DNA of 64,000 nucleotides, taken from the NCBI GenBank assembly GCA_051252515.1, contig JBPOFS010000008.1, positions 65,220 through 129,219 of the forward strand, written 5' to 3'. A program made the translations under genes and the position numbers. Under the pieces are notes generated by a model. That model was not told the DNA's origin, ran no database searches, and was given only the letters and a program-made list of their open reading frames with translations. The DNA is from UBA5078 sp051252515 (GTDB lineage: Bacteria > Pseudomonadota > Gammaproteobacteria > Pseudomonadales > Pseudohongiellaceae). Of the stretch, positions 17,963 through 26,304 are shown one piece after another (the stretch's first letter is position 1; every line of letters starts with the position of its first letter).

Positions 17963-19183
17963 CTACTGGTTATACTTCGCCAACTCCTTACGAGCAATCA
18001 CGCGGCGATGCACTTCATCCGGGCCATCGGCCAGTCGCAAAGTGCGCTGACTTGTCCACAGCGCCGCTAGAGGGAAATCTTGCGAGACCCCCGCCGCCCC
18101 ATGCATCTGTATTGCACGATCGATCACACGCAGCGCCATGTTCGGGACGGCGACTTTAATCTGCGAGATGGCATCACGAGCAGCTTTATTACCAATAGTG
18201 TCCATCAAATAGGCTGTTTTGAACACAAGCAAACGGCACATTTCGATTTCAATACGGCTATCGGCAATCACATCGTAATTACCCCCTAGCTCCGCCAATG
18301 GCTTACCGAAAGCTTTTCGGCTTACCGAGCGCTCGCAAAGTAATTGCAGGGCTTTTTCGGCAGCACCAATAGAACGCATACAGTGATGAATACGCCCTGG
18401 GCCTAAGCGCCCCTGTGAGATTTCGAAGCCGCGACCGCGACCAAGAATAATACTGGACTGTGGTACCCGGACATTATTAAACCGTATGTGCATATGCCCA
18501 TGAGGAGCATCATCGCGCCCGAACACTTCCATCGGCCGCACTACCGTCACACCAGGGTTATCCATGGGGACGAGAATTTGAGATTGTCGATTATGTTTAG
18601 GGGCCTCAGGATCAGTCACCACCATAACGATCATAATCTTGCAGCGTTTATCGCCGGCACCAGAAATATAAAATTTCTCGCCGTTAATGACCCATTCGTC
18701 ACCATCCAGCACTGCGGAGGTCGCTATATTTGTCGCATCAGACGATGCCACATCCGGCTCAGTCATGGCGAATGCGGAACGAATTTTCCCTTCTAACAAA
18801 GGTTTTAACCAGGTCTCTTTTTGTTCATCTGAACCGTAGCGCTCCAGCACTTCCATATTGCCGGTGTCTGGTGCGCTGCAATTGAACGACTCTGAAGCTA
18901 GTCGGCTTCGCCCCATGATTTCAGCCAAATGGGCATACTCAAGATTACTTATTCCTGCGCCACCCTGACTCTTAGGAAGAAAGAAATTCCATAAGCCTAA
19001 GGACTTAGCCTTGGCCTTCAAGGTGTCTAATATCTCGCTTTGTATCGGGGTATGAGACCATCGATCGCCCACTGACACTTCGTCGTGATATTGCTGCTCT
19101 ACTGCTGCCACATCGACTTCAACAAATTGGCGAATCTTTTCTCTTACTTCCACTAACTCTGGCGATAAGCCTAAATCCATCAT
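17963..19183 (-). CDS. Acyl-CoA dehydrogenase
   Basis: This flavoprotein oxidises an acyl-CoA to the enoyl-CoA and passes electrons to ETF. Family motifs include FAMTEPDVASSDATN (FAD and substrate contact), WVINGEKFYISGAGD and the C-terminal MHGAAGVSQDFPLA and RLADGPDEVHRRVIARKEL. The sequence resembles the ACAD10/11-like subgroup often used for long or hydroxylated acyl chains, but this is a judgement by eye. It lies 24 bases downstream of an SDR gene and ends at a strong terminator, so it is the last gene of a minus-strand operon with one or two SDRs. Confidence 0.92.
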   Translation of the reverse strand: MMDLGLSPELVEVREKIRQFVEVDVAAVEQQYHDEVSVGDRWSHTPIQSEILDTLKAKAKSLGLWNFFLPKSQGGAGISNLEYAHLAEIMGRSRLASESFNCSAPDTGNMEVLERYGSDEQKETWLKPLLEGKIRSAFAMTEPDVASSDATNIATSAVLDGDEWVINGEKFYISGAGDKRCKIMIVMVVTDPEAPKHNRQSQILVPMDNPGVTVVRPMEVFGRDDAPHGHMHIRFNNVRVPQSSIILGRGRGFEISQGRLGPGRIHHCMRSIGAAEKALQLLCERSVSRKAFGKPLAELGGNYDVIADSRIEIEMCRLLVFKTAYLMDTIGNKAARDAISQIKVAVPNMALRVIDRAIQMHGAAGVSQDFPLAALWTSQRTLRLADGPDEVHRRVIARKELAKYNQ

Positions 19184-19207
19184 GCTCTTTATCCCCCAAT
19201 TACGTAT

Positions 19208-19972
19208 TTAACTAGCAATAGTACCGCCACCGTCAACAACGATGGTTTGCCCTGTCGTAAAACTTCCTGCTGCCGATGCAAGATAAATCGCGGCACCTGC
19301 TATCTCGTCGGGCTCGCCAATACGTCGCAACGGATAAGTTGAGACAACTGACGCGTAAGTCTCTGGGTTTTCCCAAAGTGCGCGCGCAAAATCTGTACGC
19401 ACCAAACCTGGAGCGATGCAGTTTACACGGATGTTTTGAGGCCCCCATTCAACAGCAAGATTGCGAGCAAGCTGCATATCAGCGGCCTTTGAAATACCAT
19501 AAGCCCCCAATACATCGCTTCCTTTCAATCCCGCTATCGATGAGACAATCACTACGGCACCACCGCCCTTTTTAGCCATCGCAGGCAAGACTAGCTGACA
19601 AAGACGGTGCGCACTCCCGATGTTCGCATTCATAATTTTATCGAATGCTTCATCTGGAATACCTTGTGATGGACCATAGTGCGGATTCAATGCCGCATTG
19701 CATACGAGAATATCAATGGCGCCAAGCTGCTCAACGGTCTTGTTTACCAAGTGTTCTAACTGCTCTTTGTAATTAATATTGCACGCAATTGCGACGGCAC
19801 TTCCTCCTTGTGCATTGATCTGTGCAGCCACCTCATCACAGGCATCTTGATTCCTGCTAGAGATCACTACACGGGCGCCTGCTTCTGCCATACGGCTAGC
19901 AATCGCCAAACCAATGCCCTTTGTAGAGCCTGTAATCAATGCGACTTTCCCTGTTAGATCGAATAGGCTCAC
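19208..19972 (-). CDS. Short-chain dehydrogenase/reductase (SDR)
   Basis: The protein is a 254-residue classical SDR: cofactor motif TGSTKGIG at about residues 15-22, NAALN (the NNAG-like motif), the active-site SSIAG serine and YGISK (Tyr-x-x-x-Lys), and the C-terminal VDGGGT. It should oxidise or reduce a hydroxyl or keto group with NAD(P)(H). It precedes the acyl-CoA dehydrogenase by 24 bases, implying cotranscription and a shared acyl substrate. Confidence 0.92.
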   Translation of the reverse strand: MSLFDLTGKVALITGSTKGIGLAIASRMAEAGARVVISSRNQDACDEVAAQINAQGGSAVAIACNINYKEQLEHLVNKTVEQLGAIDILVCNAALNPHYGPSQGIPDEAFDKIMNANIGSAHRLCQLVLPAMAKKGGGAVVIVSSIAGLKGSDVLGAYGISKAADMQLARNLAVEWGPQNIRVNCIAPGLVRTDFARALWENPETYASVVSTYPLRRIGEPDEIAGAAIYLASAAGSFTTGQTIVVDGGGTIAS

Positions 19973-20024
19973 TTTGCTCTCCCCTTTTTCACAATCAGTA
20001 GCTCATATAAGCGTTATCACTCAC

Positions 20025-20051
20025 ATGAATAATAATATGTAGTATTATCAT
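20025..20051. promoter_or_regulatory. AT-rich inverted repeat before the SDR gene
   Basis: ATGAATAATA (20025-20034) and TATTATCAT (20043-20051) form an inverted repeat with one extra base in the left arm. It lies 53-79 bases upstream of the SDR start at 19972, where a regulator of the SDR/acyl-CoA dehydrogenase operon could bind. No promoter hexamers are clear, so it is tentative. Confidence 0.3.
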
Positions 20052-20085
20052 AAATTAACAACTCCCCTACAGATGAACAAGCTTT

Positions 20086-20910
20086 TTATTCATCCGCCCA
20101 CACCCGCTTGCCTTTGCTAATACTCGTGCCCCCATCCACTGGCAATACCACACCGTTCACATAGGCTCCTGCCGGAGAGCAAAGAAACAACAGCGCCCCT
20201 ACGATATCCTGCGCGGCCCCAATTCTCCCCAGCGGACAATCATCCTCAATGTCCTGGCGAAACTGCGACATAACGTAATTCGTCATCTTGGACTCAAAGA
20301 AACCCGGAGCAATTGCATTGACGGTGATCCCTTGCGGCCCAAGCTCTACCGCTAATGCACGGGTTAAATGATGCAACGCCGCCTTGCTTGCAGAGTAAGC
20401 AAACGTCGGCACGCGCTGAACAACCGGCACCTGCAAGCCATCCATAGACCCTATATTGACCACCTTAGCTGAGCCATTGCATTTGGCGCCGAGCAACAAT
20501 GACGGGAGCAAATCGCGCGTCAGTGAAAACACGCTACTCACATTCGTTTTCATGAGCTTATCGAAAGCGGCATCGGGGTAGTCTTGCAAAGGCGCGCCCC
20601 AGTTGCTGCCTGCATTGTTAACGAGAATATCCAATCCATTTGGCAGATCTTGCGTAATTCGGGTCAGAACTCTCGCCCTTGCCTCGGGCTCATTAATATC
20701 GGCGCCAATAGCAATGCACTCCCCCATACCTTCCAGCCCCCGCATCGCCTCCAAACAACGCTTCTCACTGCGCGAGACCATGTAAACCTTAACCCCGTTG
20801 CGCAGAAGCCCTTCGACCATCATCAAGCCAATACCACTAGAGCCACCGGTCACTAAGGCCGATTTCCCCCGCAATGAAAACAACGCACTAATCGATAATG
20901 TATCCGACAT
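20086..20910 (-). CDS. Short-chain dehydrogenase/reductase (SDR)
   Basis: This is a second classical SDR with TGGSSGIG, NNAGSNWG, IGSMDG and YSASKAALHHL (Tyr-x-x-x-Lys), ending in VLPVDGGTSI. The start was set at MSDTLS (20910), where GAGGTGG precedes the ATG; a 24-codon upstream extension lacks SDR similarity. It lies 113 bases upstream of the other SDR gene on the same strand and is transcribed away from modA. The paired SDRs and the dehydrogenase suggest catabolism of a hydroxy- or keto-acyl compound. Confidence 0.9.
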   Translation of the reverse strand: MSDTLSISALFSLRGKSALVTGGSSGIGLMMVEGLLRNGVKVYMVSRSEKRCLEAMRGLEGMGECIAIGADINEPEARARVLTRITQDLPNGLDILVNNAGSNWGAPLQDYPDAAFDKLMKTNVSSVFSLTRDLLPSLLLGAKCNGSAKVVNIGSMDGLQVPVVQRVPTFAYSASKAALHHLTRALAVELGPQGITVNAIAPGFFESKMTNYVMSQFRQDIEDDCPLGRIGAAQDIVGALLFLCSPAGAYVNGVVLPVDGGTSISKGKRVWADE

Positions 20911-21010
20911 CCCCCACCTCACTTCATCTGCTATAGAAATCCCACACCGACCAGCATCATAGCACCGCCCTAACAACCCCAATGCCCGCGACTATCCGGT
21001 AGACTTCATA

Positions 21011-21036
21011 GCGTTATATATGAAATGATATAGCGC
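21011..21036. promoter_or_regulatory. ModE-like operator upstream of modA
   Basis: GCGTTATAT (21011-21019) and ATATAGCGC (21028-21036) form an inverted repeat with 8 of 9 positions matching and an 8-base spacer. This agrees with the known ModE box (CGnTATATA, spacer, TATATnGCG type) that represses molybdate transport genes when molybdate is plentiful. It lies 32-57 bases before the modA start. No modE gene is in the window. Confidence 0.75.
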
Positions 21037-21067
21037 TTTTCAACAACCCTCGACAGGATAAGATGTG

Positions 21068-21850
21068 ATGTTTACTCTAGGCAAAGCGTGGCTCGCGGCA
21101 GCCCTGTCCCTTAGCTTACTCTCAGCATCGATGGGGCATGCACAACAAACGACAGTCGCTGCCGCGTCCGACCTGCAATTCGCACTTGAAGAGGTCAAAA
21201 ATCAATTCAACGCAGAGACCGGCACGCAGATCCAAGTCGTCTATGGGTCCTCAGGCAACTTCTTTCGTCAAATTAGCGAAGGCGCTCCCTTTCAGATGTT
21301 TTTGTCTGCCGATGAAGTGTACGTGCAACAATTGGCGCAAAAGAATCTCACGCTCGATGAAGGACTACTCTATGCCCTTGGGCGTATCGTAATAATCGCA
21401 CCGCACGGTTCGAGTTTAAAAGTGGACGCCAACTTTGATCAGTTACGGCTTGCAGTGGAGCAAGGCCTGATTCGCCGCTTTGCAATTGCGAATCCGGAGC
21501 ACGCCCCCTATGGTCGCAGAGCAGAAGAAGCTCTTCGCCACGCTGGATTATGGGACGCGTTAGAAAGCAAAATTATCTTGGGCGAGAACGTCTCCCAAGC
21601 GGCGCAGTTTGCGACCTCTGGCAGCGCACAAGGCGGTATCATTGCCTACTCTTTAGCGCTTGCCCCCAATGTTTCTCGTCTAGGAGAGTTTGCCGTCATT
21701 CCACAGGAATGGCACTCACCTCTACGCCAGCGAATGGTCTTGCTGAAAACAGCCGGCGCTGATGCACAAGCATTCTATGCCTATTTACAGAGCGCCCCTG
21801 CGCAAGCCATCATGGCGCGCTACGGCTTTACACTCCCTCAGGCGGATTAG
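21068..21850 (+). CDS. modA: Molybdate ABC transporter, periplasmic binding protein ModA
   Basis: The signal peptide is cleaved near SMGHAQ. The mature part begins TTVAAASDLQFALEEV, typical of ModA, with YGSSGNFFRQISEGAPFQMFLSADE lining the oxyanion site. It captures molybdate or tungstate for import. The ATG at 21068 was taken as start, but a GTG one codon earlier is equally possible. Only 8 bases separate it from modB, forming the modABC operon downstream of the ModE-like operator. Confidence 0.93.
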   Translation: MFTLGKAWLAAALSLSLLSASMGHAQQTTVAAASDLQFALEEVKNQFNAETGTQIQVVYGSSGNFFRQISEGAPFQMFLSADEVYVQQLAQKNLTLDEGLLYALGRIVIIAPHGSSLKVDANFDQLRLAVEQGLIRRFAIANPEHAPYGRRAEEALRHAGLWDALESKIILGENVSQAAQFATSGSAQGGIIAYSLALAPNVSRLGEFAVIPQEWHSPLRQRMVLLKTAGADAQAFYAYLQSAPAQAIMARYGFTLPQAD

Positions 21851-21858
21851 GAAAACCC

Positions 21859-22533
21859 ATGGATTGGTCGGCATTACGCCTCTCACTCGAATTGTCATTC
21901 TGGACAATGCTTGTCCTTCTGCCTATCGGCATTTGGCTGGGGCGACGTTTAGCTTGGACGCAATTCCGTGGCAAGAGCATGGCCGAGGCACTTTTGGCCC
22001 TGCCACTAGTATTACCCCCAACGGTGCTGGGCTTCTATTTACTCGTGGCCCTTGGCTCGAACTCACCGATTGGTCAGGCCTATGAGGCCCTATTCGATAA
22101 ACAATTGAGTTTCTCCTTCGCCGGCCTTTTAATCGCCTCAATCGTATTCAACCTGCCTTTTGCCATCCAGCCGATGCAACGCGCCTTTGAAGCCATCCCG
22201 CAAGAAGTCAGAGAAGCCGCTCGCTGCTGCGGCATGCCTTGGTGGCGCATTCTTACTCGTATTGAACTCCCACTAGCCTGGCCCGGAATACTCTCTGCCA
22301 TGGTACTCACTTTTGCCCACACCTTAGGGGAGTTCGGTGTAGTGTTAATGGTGGGTGGCAGCATTCCAGGGGAAACCCGCACGATTGCCATCGCCATTTA
22401 CGATCGCGTACAAGCCTTTGATGACTCCGCGGCCGCCAGCATGTCTGCGGTATTATTAGTGATCTCTCTTTTCGCCATCAGCTTGTCCTATATGGCCACC
22501 GCTCGCCTAGGCAAGGGGCGCCACAATGTCTGA
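21859..22533 (+). CDS. modB: Molybdate ABC transporter permease ModB
   Basis: The 224-residue inner-membrane protein has about five hydrophobic segments and the binding-protein-dependent permease EAA loop (EVREAARCCGMPWWRILTRIELP, about residues 115-137) that contacts ModC. ALPLVLPPTVLGFYLLV and TLGEFGVVLMVGGSIPGETRT are typical ModB segments. It overlaps modC by 8 bases. Confidence 0.94.
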   Translation: MDWSALRLSLELSFWTMLVLLPIGIWLGRRLAWTQFRGKSMAEALLALPLVLPPTVLGFYLLVALGSNSPIGQAYEALFDKQLSFSFAGLLIASIVFNLPFAIQPMQRAFEAIPQEVREAARCCGMPWWRILTRIELPLAWPGILSAMVLTFAHTLGEFGVVLMVGGSIPGETRTIAIAIYDRVQAFDDSAAASMSAVLLVISLFAISLSYMATARLGKGRHNV

Positions 22534-23617
22534 TGGTTTACATGTGCGTCTCGAACAAAACCTCCCTATTCCTTTGGAGACAACTCTGCACTGTGCCGCG
22601 GGCGAAGTGCTCGCCCTTGTCGGCCCTTCAGGAAGTGGAAAATCGACATTGCTGCGCAGTATTGCGGGGCTCTATGAAGCTAAAACGGGACGCATTCAGT
22701 GCGGCGACAAACTTTGGTTTGATAGCGCAGCGGGCATCAATGTTGCCACGGCCAATCGCCGCATAGGCATGGTTTTTCAACATTTCGCATTGTTCCCGCA
22801 TCTGACAGCCTTGGAGAATATCGCCGAAGCGATGTTGCACCACCCAAAGCAAGAACGTTACGCCCGCGCTAAAGCCTGGCTCCAACGCGTCCACCTCAAT
22901 GGCCTAGAACATCGATTGCCACGACAACTTTCGGGAGGACAGCAACAGCGTGTCGCCGTTGCCCGAGCGCTAGCACGCGAGCCAGAGGTATTACTATTGG
23001 ACGAGCCATTCTCTGCGGTCGATCGCTCAACTCGTGAGTCACTCTATCAAGAGTTAAGCGACCTACGTGATGAGTTAAAAATGCCAGTAATACTAGTGAC
23101 CCATGATATCGATGAGGCAACATTACTCGCAGATCGCATGAGCATCCTTGATGAAGGAAAAATTCTGCAAACCGATACGCCTGACCGTTTGCTGCAAGCC
23201 CCCAATTCGCACAAGGTGGCGAAACTCATGGGCATGCGTAATATTTTTTCGGGACAAGTTCTCTCCCAGGAAAGCAGCCATACACTAATCAATTGGGAAG
23301 GCACTGCATTAAAGGTTTCAACTCAGAGTGCTTTTGCGGTTGGCAGCTCGGTGACGTGGGCAATGCCAACATCTGGCGTATTGCTTATGCCTACTCGTAA
23401 TCGCAATACCGATACGTTAGACAATGTCATTGATGTTGAGATAAACAAGATGTGGGCGCTCGGGGAACAATACCGCATTAGCGTCATGCATCATGCTAAT
23501 GGTTTAACAATGAATGTACCTCGGCACATTGCACAGCGCTACAAGCTTGCCGTTGGGCAACGCTTGCAGGTGCGTTTGCGAGGAGAAACTATTCATCTTA
23601 TGCCACCACAGCAATAG
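22526..23617 (+). CDS. modC: Molybdate ABC transporter ATP-binding protein ModC
   Basis: The ATPase energises molybdate import. It has Walker A GPSGSGKST, the signature LSGGQQQR, Walker B VLLLDEPFSAVD and the switch His in LVTHDIDEATLLADR. A C-terminal Mop/TOBE-type domain (about residues 295-363) is present, as in ModC, and may bind molybdate for trans-inhibition. Its stop codon lies in a hairpin shared with the convergent oxidoreductase gene. Confidence 0.94.
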   Translation: MSDGLHVRLEQNLPIPLETTLHCAAGEVLALVGPSGSGKSTLLRSIAGLYEAKTGRIQCGDKLWFDSAAGINVATANRRIGMVFQHFALFPHLTALENIAEAMLHHPKQERYARAKAWLQRVHLNGLEHRLPRQLSGGQQQRVAVARALAREPEVLLLDEPFSAVDRSTRESLYQELSDLRDELKMPVILVTHDIDEATLLADRMSILDEGKILQTDTPDRLLQAPNSHKVAKLMGMRNIFSGQVLSQESSHTLINWEGTALKVSTQSAFAVGSSVTWAMPTSGVLLMPTRNRNTDTLDNVIDVEINKMWALGEQYRISVMHHANGLTMNVPRHIAQRYKLAVGQRLQVRLRGETIHLMPPQQ

Positions 23618-23634
23618 CTGGTCGATGGCATAAG
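23597..23634. terminator. Hairpin overlapping the modC stop codon
   Basis: A 9-bp stem CTTATGCCA (23597-23605) pairs with 23626-23634, and an inner CAGC/GCTG stem (23609-23612 with 23617-23620) closes on AATA. The modC stop (23615-23617) is inside the structure. No T-run follows on either strand. Confidence 0.5.
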
Positions 23635-23644
23635 TCCTAGGCAA

Positions 23645-24661
23645 TTATTCTTCGGAAATTTTCACTAATTGCTTACCGAAGTTTTTACCCTTTAACAATC
23701 CGCGGAATAGTTCAGGCGCATTCTCAATGCCCTCACCCACAGATTCGCGGTATTTGATACGACCTTCCTTGACCCATGCACCCAATTGCTTTGTCGCTTC
23801 AGGCCAACGATCAAACCACTCAGTCACAACGAAGAAGCGATTCTCAGGAACATGCTCTAGCTTCTTAAAAATATCCGCAGGCAATTCAATCTTAGTCATG
23901 TCTTTGTCGTTGTAATGAGAAACGTAACCACATATTGGCACTCTAGCGCCTTCATTCAACAACGGCGCAACCGCTTTGGTGACTTCGCCGCCAACATTCT
24001 CGAAATACACATCGATTCCTTTAGGGCAGGCTTGCGCTAACTCTTGCGCCAAATTGCCCGCTTTGTAATCAATGCACTCATCAAAACCAAGCTCTTCTTT
24101 CACATAGCGACATTTCTCTGGACCGCCAGCAATTCCCACAACACGCAGGCCTTTAATTTTTGCGATTTGGCCAACAACCGAACCCACAGCGCCTGACGCG
24201 GCAGCGACGACTAGAGTCTCACCCGCTTGCGGTTTACCTAGCTCTGTCAAACCAAAATAGGCCGTGCGCCCCGGCATCCCGACCACGCCAAGGTGAGCAG
24301 ACAACGTGCCATTATCCAGATCCACTTTCATAATACCGGGGGCATTGTCGTCCACCACTATATAGGTTTGCCAGCCTTTGTGAGCCGCCACTTTATCGCC
24401 TACTGCAAACTTGGAAGAGCGAGACTCAATAACGGTGCCTACGCTTTCTCCCGTGATTACATCGCCTATCTGCAACGGATCCGCATAAGATTTCATGTCA
24501 TTCATTCTTCCGCGCATATACGGATCCAACGACAAATAATTGACCTTAATCAGAAACTGTCCTTCTTGAAGCGCTGGCGTTTCTACAGTTGAGAATTCGA
24601 AGCAACTATCATCTGGTTCGCCAGTAGGTCGCTTTGCTAATAATACTTTTGTGTTTTTCAT
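23645..24661 (-). CDS. Medium-chain NADPH-dependent enone/alkenal reductase (PTGR/CurA type)
   Basis: This is a zinc-free medium-chain dehydrogenase/reductase of the prostaglandin-reductase/CurA group: NYLSLDPYMRGRMNDMKSY near residues 40-58, GMPGRTAYFGLTELGKPQAGETLVVAAASGAVGSVVGQIAK for NADPH binding (about residues 128-168) and DVYFENVGGEV. It reduces the double bond of alpha,beta-unsaturated ketones or aldehydes. The length of 338 residues is typical. It follows the aminotransferase gene on the same strand after 79 bases. Confidence 0.88.
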   Translation of the reverse strand: MKNTKVLLAKRPTGEPDDSCFEFSTVETPALQEGQFLIKVNYLSLDPYMRGRMNDMKSYADPLQIGDVITGESVGTVIESRSSKFAVGDKVAAHKGWQTYIVVDDNAPGIMKVDLDNGTLSAHLGVVGMPGRTAYFGLTELGKPQAGETLVVAAASGAVGSVVGQIAKIKGLRVVGIAGGPEKCRYVKEELGFDECIDYKAGNLAQELAQACPKGIDVYFENVGGEVTKAVAPLLNEGARVPICGYVSHYNDKDMTKIELPADIFKKLEHVPENRFFVVTEWFDRWPEATKQLGAWVKEGRIKYRESVGEGIENAPELFRGLLKGKNFGKQLVKISEE

Positions 24662-24740
24662 ACCTTCCCTCTTCTAACATTGAATGGCGCTAACGAAGTC
24701 ACTGCCTGCACCTTGCCGCGGCAAAGTTTTTTCATCCTGA

Positions 24741-25967
24741 TCAAGCAGTCTTCGCTGACGTATTGAAAACTTGTTCACTCTGTAACTGCGCTAAACATTG
24801 TTTTAACACAGAAACCGCTTCTTGCATCTCTTGCTCACTCACTAGGAGGCTAGGAATGAGACGAAGGACTGCATTGCGCGTCGGGGTGACTAACAGGGCA
24901 TGCTCTAAACATATCTGTGTCAAACGCTGCACTTGCTCGTCATCATGAAGTTGCAGGCCGATCAACAAACCTGCTCCTCTGAGCTCTTTCACTACCCCAG
25001 GGAATTGCGTCACCACCTCGTCTAAGGCGACAAGCAATTGTTGCCCGGACACTTGCACTTGCTTTGCGACATCGTGTGCAAGCATGAATGCCAAGACAGC
25101 GTCCGCTACAGCGCACCCTAACGGATTACCACAATAGGTCCCACCATGGTCACCTTTCGCTACCCCTTCGGCGACTGCCTCTGTCACGGCGAAAGCTGCA
25201 AAAGGAAAGCCTCCGGCAATTCCCTTTCCCATCGTGAGAATATCGGGACTCAATGAGGCTTTTTCAACCGCAAAGAATGTGCCTGTTCGGCAATAACCCG
25301 ATTGCACCTCATCTGCAATCAACAAAGCCCCATTCGTTCGACACAATTGGGAGAGGGTTTGCAGGTACTGCTTAGATGCCACTCTTACCCCACCTTCCCC
25401 TTGCACAGGCTCTATAATGACAGCCGCCACCTGATGCTGAGCGAACAACGACGTTAACGCCGCCACATCGCCAAGAGGCACAAAGACATTATCCGGCACC
25501 TTGGGAAGGTAGCGTGCAGCATTCTCAGGACCACCGGACACCGACAACGTGCTCAAGGTACGCCCATGAAACGAGCCGGAGATCGCAATCACAACCGAGC
25601 GCCCCGTGATCTTGCGCGCCAATTTAATAGCGGCATCATTGGCCTCTGCGCCACTGTTTGCGAAGAACACTCTTTGCAATCCTTCCGGCAGCACTTGCTG
25701 TAAACGGTGCAATAATCGAGAACGAACAGGTGAGTATGTAAAACCAGAGTTCGGGTTCTGCATAATTTTTGCCGCCTGCTCATTCAAGGCGGACAGAATC
25801 ACAGGATGGGCATGGCCCAAGGCAGTCACTCCCCACCCTGAGGTGAAGTCTAGGTAACGCCTGCCTTGCTCATCCCATACATAACTTCCCTTACCACGCT
25901 CAATCGCAATGGCTTGCTTATAGCAGGTGGTAAGTCCAAGACTGTCTTCTATTGCGATGGTATTCAT
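24741..25967 (-). CDS. argD: Acetylornithine-type class III aminotransferase
   Basis: A PLP fold I, class III aminotransferase resembling ArgD. The N-terminal YVWDEQGRRYLDFTSGWGVTALGHAHP, phosphate-binding SGAEANDAAIKLAR, LLIADEVQSGYCRTG (Asp stacking on PLP) and the lysine in MGKGIAGGFPFAAF, near residue 250, are all present. ArgD converts N-acetylglutamate semialdehyde to acetylornithine; class III members can also use ornithine, GABA or beta-alanine, so the substrate is probable rather than certain. No other arg genes adjoin. A leader ORF and an intrinsic terminator precede it, and only 24 bases lie between terminator and ATG, so transcription must read through the terminator. Confidence 0.8.
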   Translation of the reverse strand: MNTIAIEDSLGLTTCYKQAIAIERGKGSYVWDEQGRRYLDFTSGWGVTALGHAHPVILSALNEQAAKIMQNPNSGFTYSPVRSRLLHRLQQVLPEGLQRVFFANSGAEANDAAIKLARKITGRSVVIAISGSFHGRTLSTLSVSGGPENAARYLPKVPDNVFVPLGDVAALTSLFAQHQVAAVIIEPVQGEGGVRVASKQYLQTLSQLCRTNGALLIADEVQSGYCRTGTFFAVEKASLSPDILTMGKGIAGGFPFAAFAVTEAVAEGVAKGDHGGTYCGNPLGCAVADAVLAFMLAHDVAKQVQVSGQQLLVALDEVVTQFPGVVKELRGAGLLIGLQLHDDEQVQRLTQICLEHALLVTPTRNAVLRLIPSLLVSEQEMQEAVSVLKQCLAQLQSEQVFNTSAKTA

Positions 25968-25991
25968 AGTTCCTCCGGTTTTTTTAAGGGC

Positions 25992-26032
25992 AAAAAAAAA
26001 CCTCCAGAGTGCGAGACGCCTGGAGGTTTTTT
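25992..26032 (-). terminator. Attenuator-type intrinsic terminator before the aminotransferase gene
   Basis: On the minus strand CCTCCAG (26026-26020) pairs with CTGGAGG (26007-26001), enclosing a GCG-TCT-CGC mini-stem; six A residues before the stem can pair with the T-run, and nine T residues follow (26000-25992). It sits between the stop codon of a 43-codon leader ORF and the aminotransferase ATG. In the leader, TTGGAG (26075-26070) can pair with CTCCAG of the upstream arm, so it is a candidate antiterminator strand. Confidence 0.85.
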
Positions 26033-26051
26033 CTAACAGTATAACTAGGGC

Positions 26052-26183
26052 TTAAAGAGTCTCAGGCATCTCCAATGAATTCGCGTTTATGGCGCGTGCG
26101 CGGCGACGGGCCGCAGCAAAGGCGGCGGCCTGCTTGGCAATCGCCAAGCTCATTACATTTTGCATGTAAGAAACGTCTGTCAT
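26052..26183 (-). CDS. Ala/Arg-rich leader peptide, 43 aa
   Basis: The ORF encodes MTDVSYMQNVMSLAIAKQ, then an Ala-rich run and the cluster AAARRRARA, and ends EMPETL. Codons 26-28 and 30 are Arg (CGT, CGC, CGC, CGC), and 11 codons are Ala. AGGA lies 6 bases before the ATG. The ORF is placed as ribosome-mediated attenuators are: promoter, short ORF with a run of one or two amino acids, antiterminator segment, terminator, biosynthetic gene. If a ribosome stalls at the Arg codons, TTGGAG at codons 37-38 is left free; at the stop codon it is covered. It could instead be a small functional protein; I do not recognise it. Confidence 0.65.
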   Translation of the reverse strand: MTDVSYMQNVMSLAIAKQAAAFAAARRRARAINANSLEMPETL

Positions 26184-26230
26184 GGGAATCCTGTTAAAGT
26201 CGATCTAATATCGAACACTTGAGGCGCGAG

Positions 26231-26259
26231 ACTGTATGTGATCTAGTAGAGCATGTCAA
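26231..26259 (-). promoter_or_regulatory. Sigma-70 promoter for leader peptide and aminotransferase
   Basis: On the minus strand a perfect -35 TTGACA (26259-26254) and a -10 TACAGT (26236-26231) are separated by exactly 17 bases. Transcription would begin near 26224, about 40 bases before the leader ATG. Confidence 0.8.
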
Positions 26260-26304
26260 CAATCTGCTGTCAGCGTTAGCTGTCAACTTATAGGCCTAAA
26301 CCCC

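Noticed and set aside
24713..24724. Perfect 12-bp palindrome TTGCCGCGGCAA after the aminotransferase gene, followed by a short T-run on the plus strand
   Set aside because: The centre leaves too small a loop for a good hairpin, and the T-run is on the wrong strand for the aminotransferase gene.
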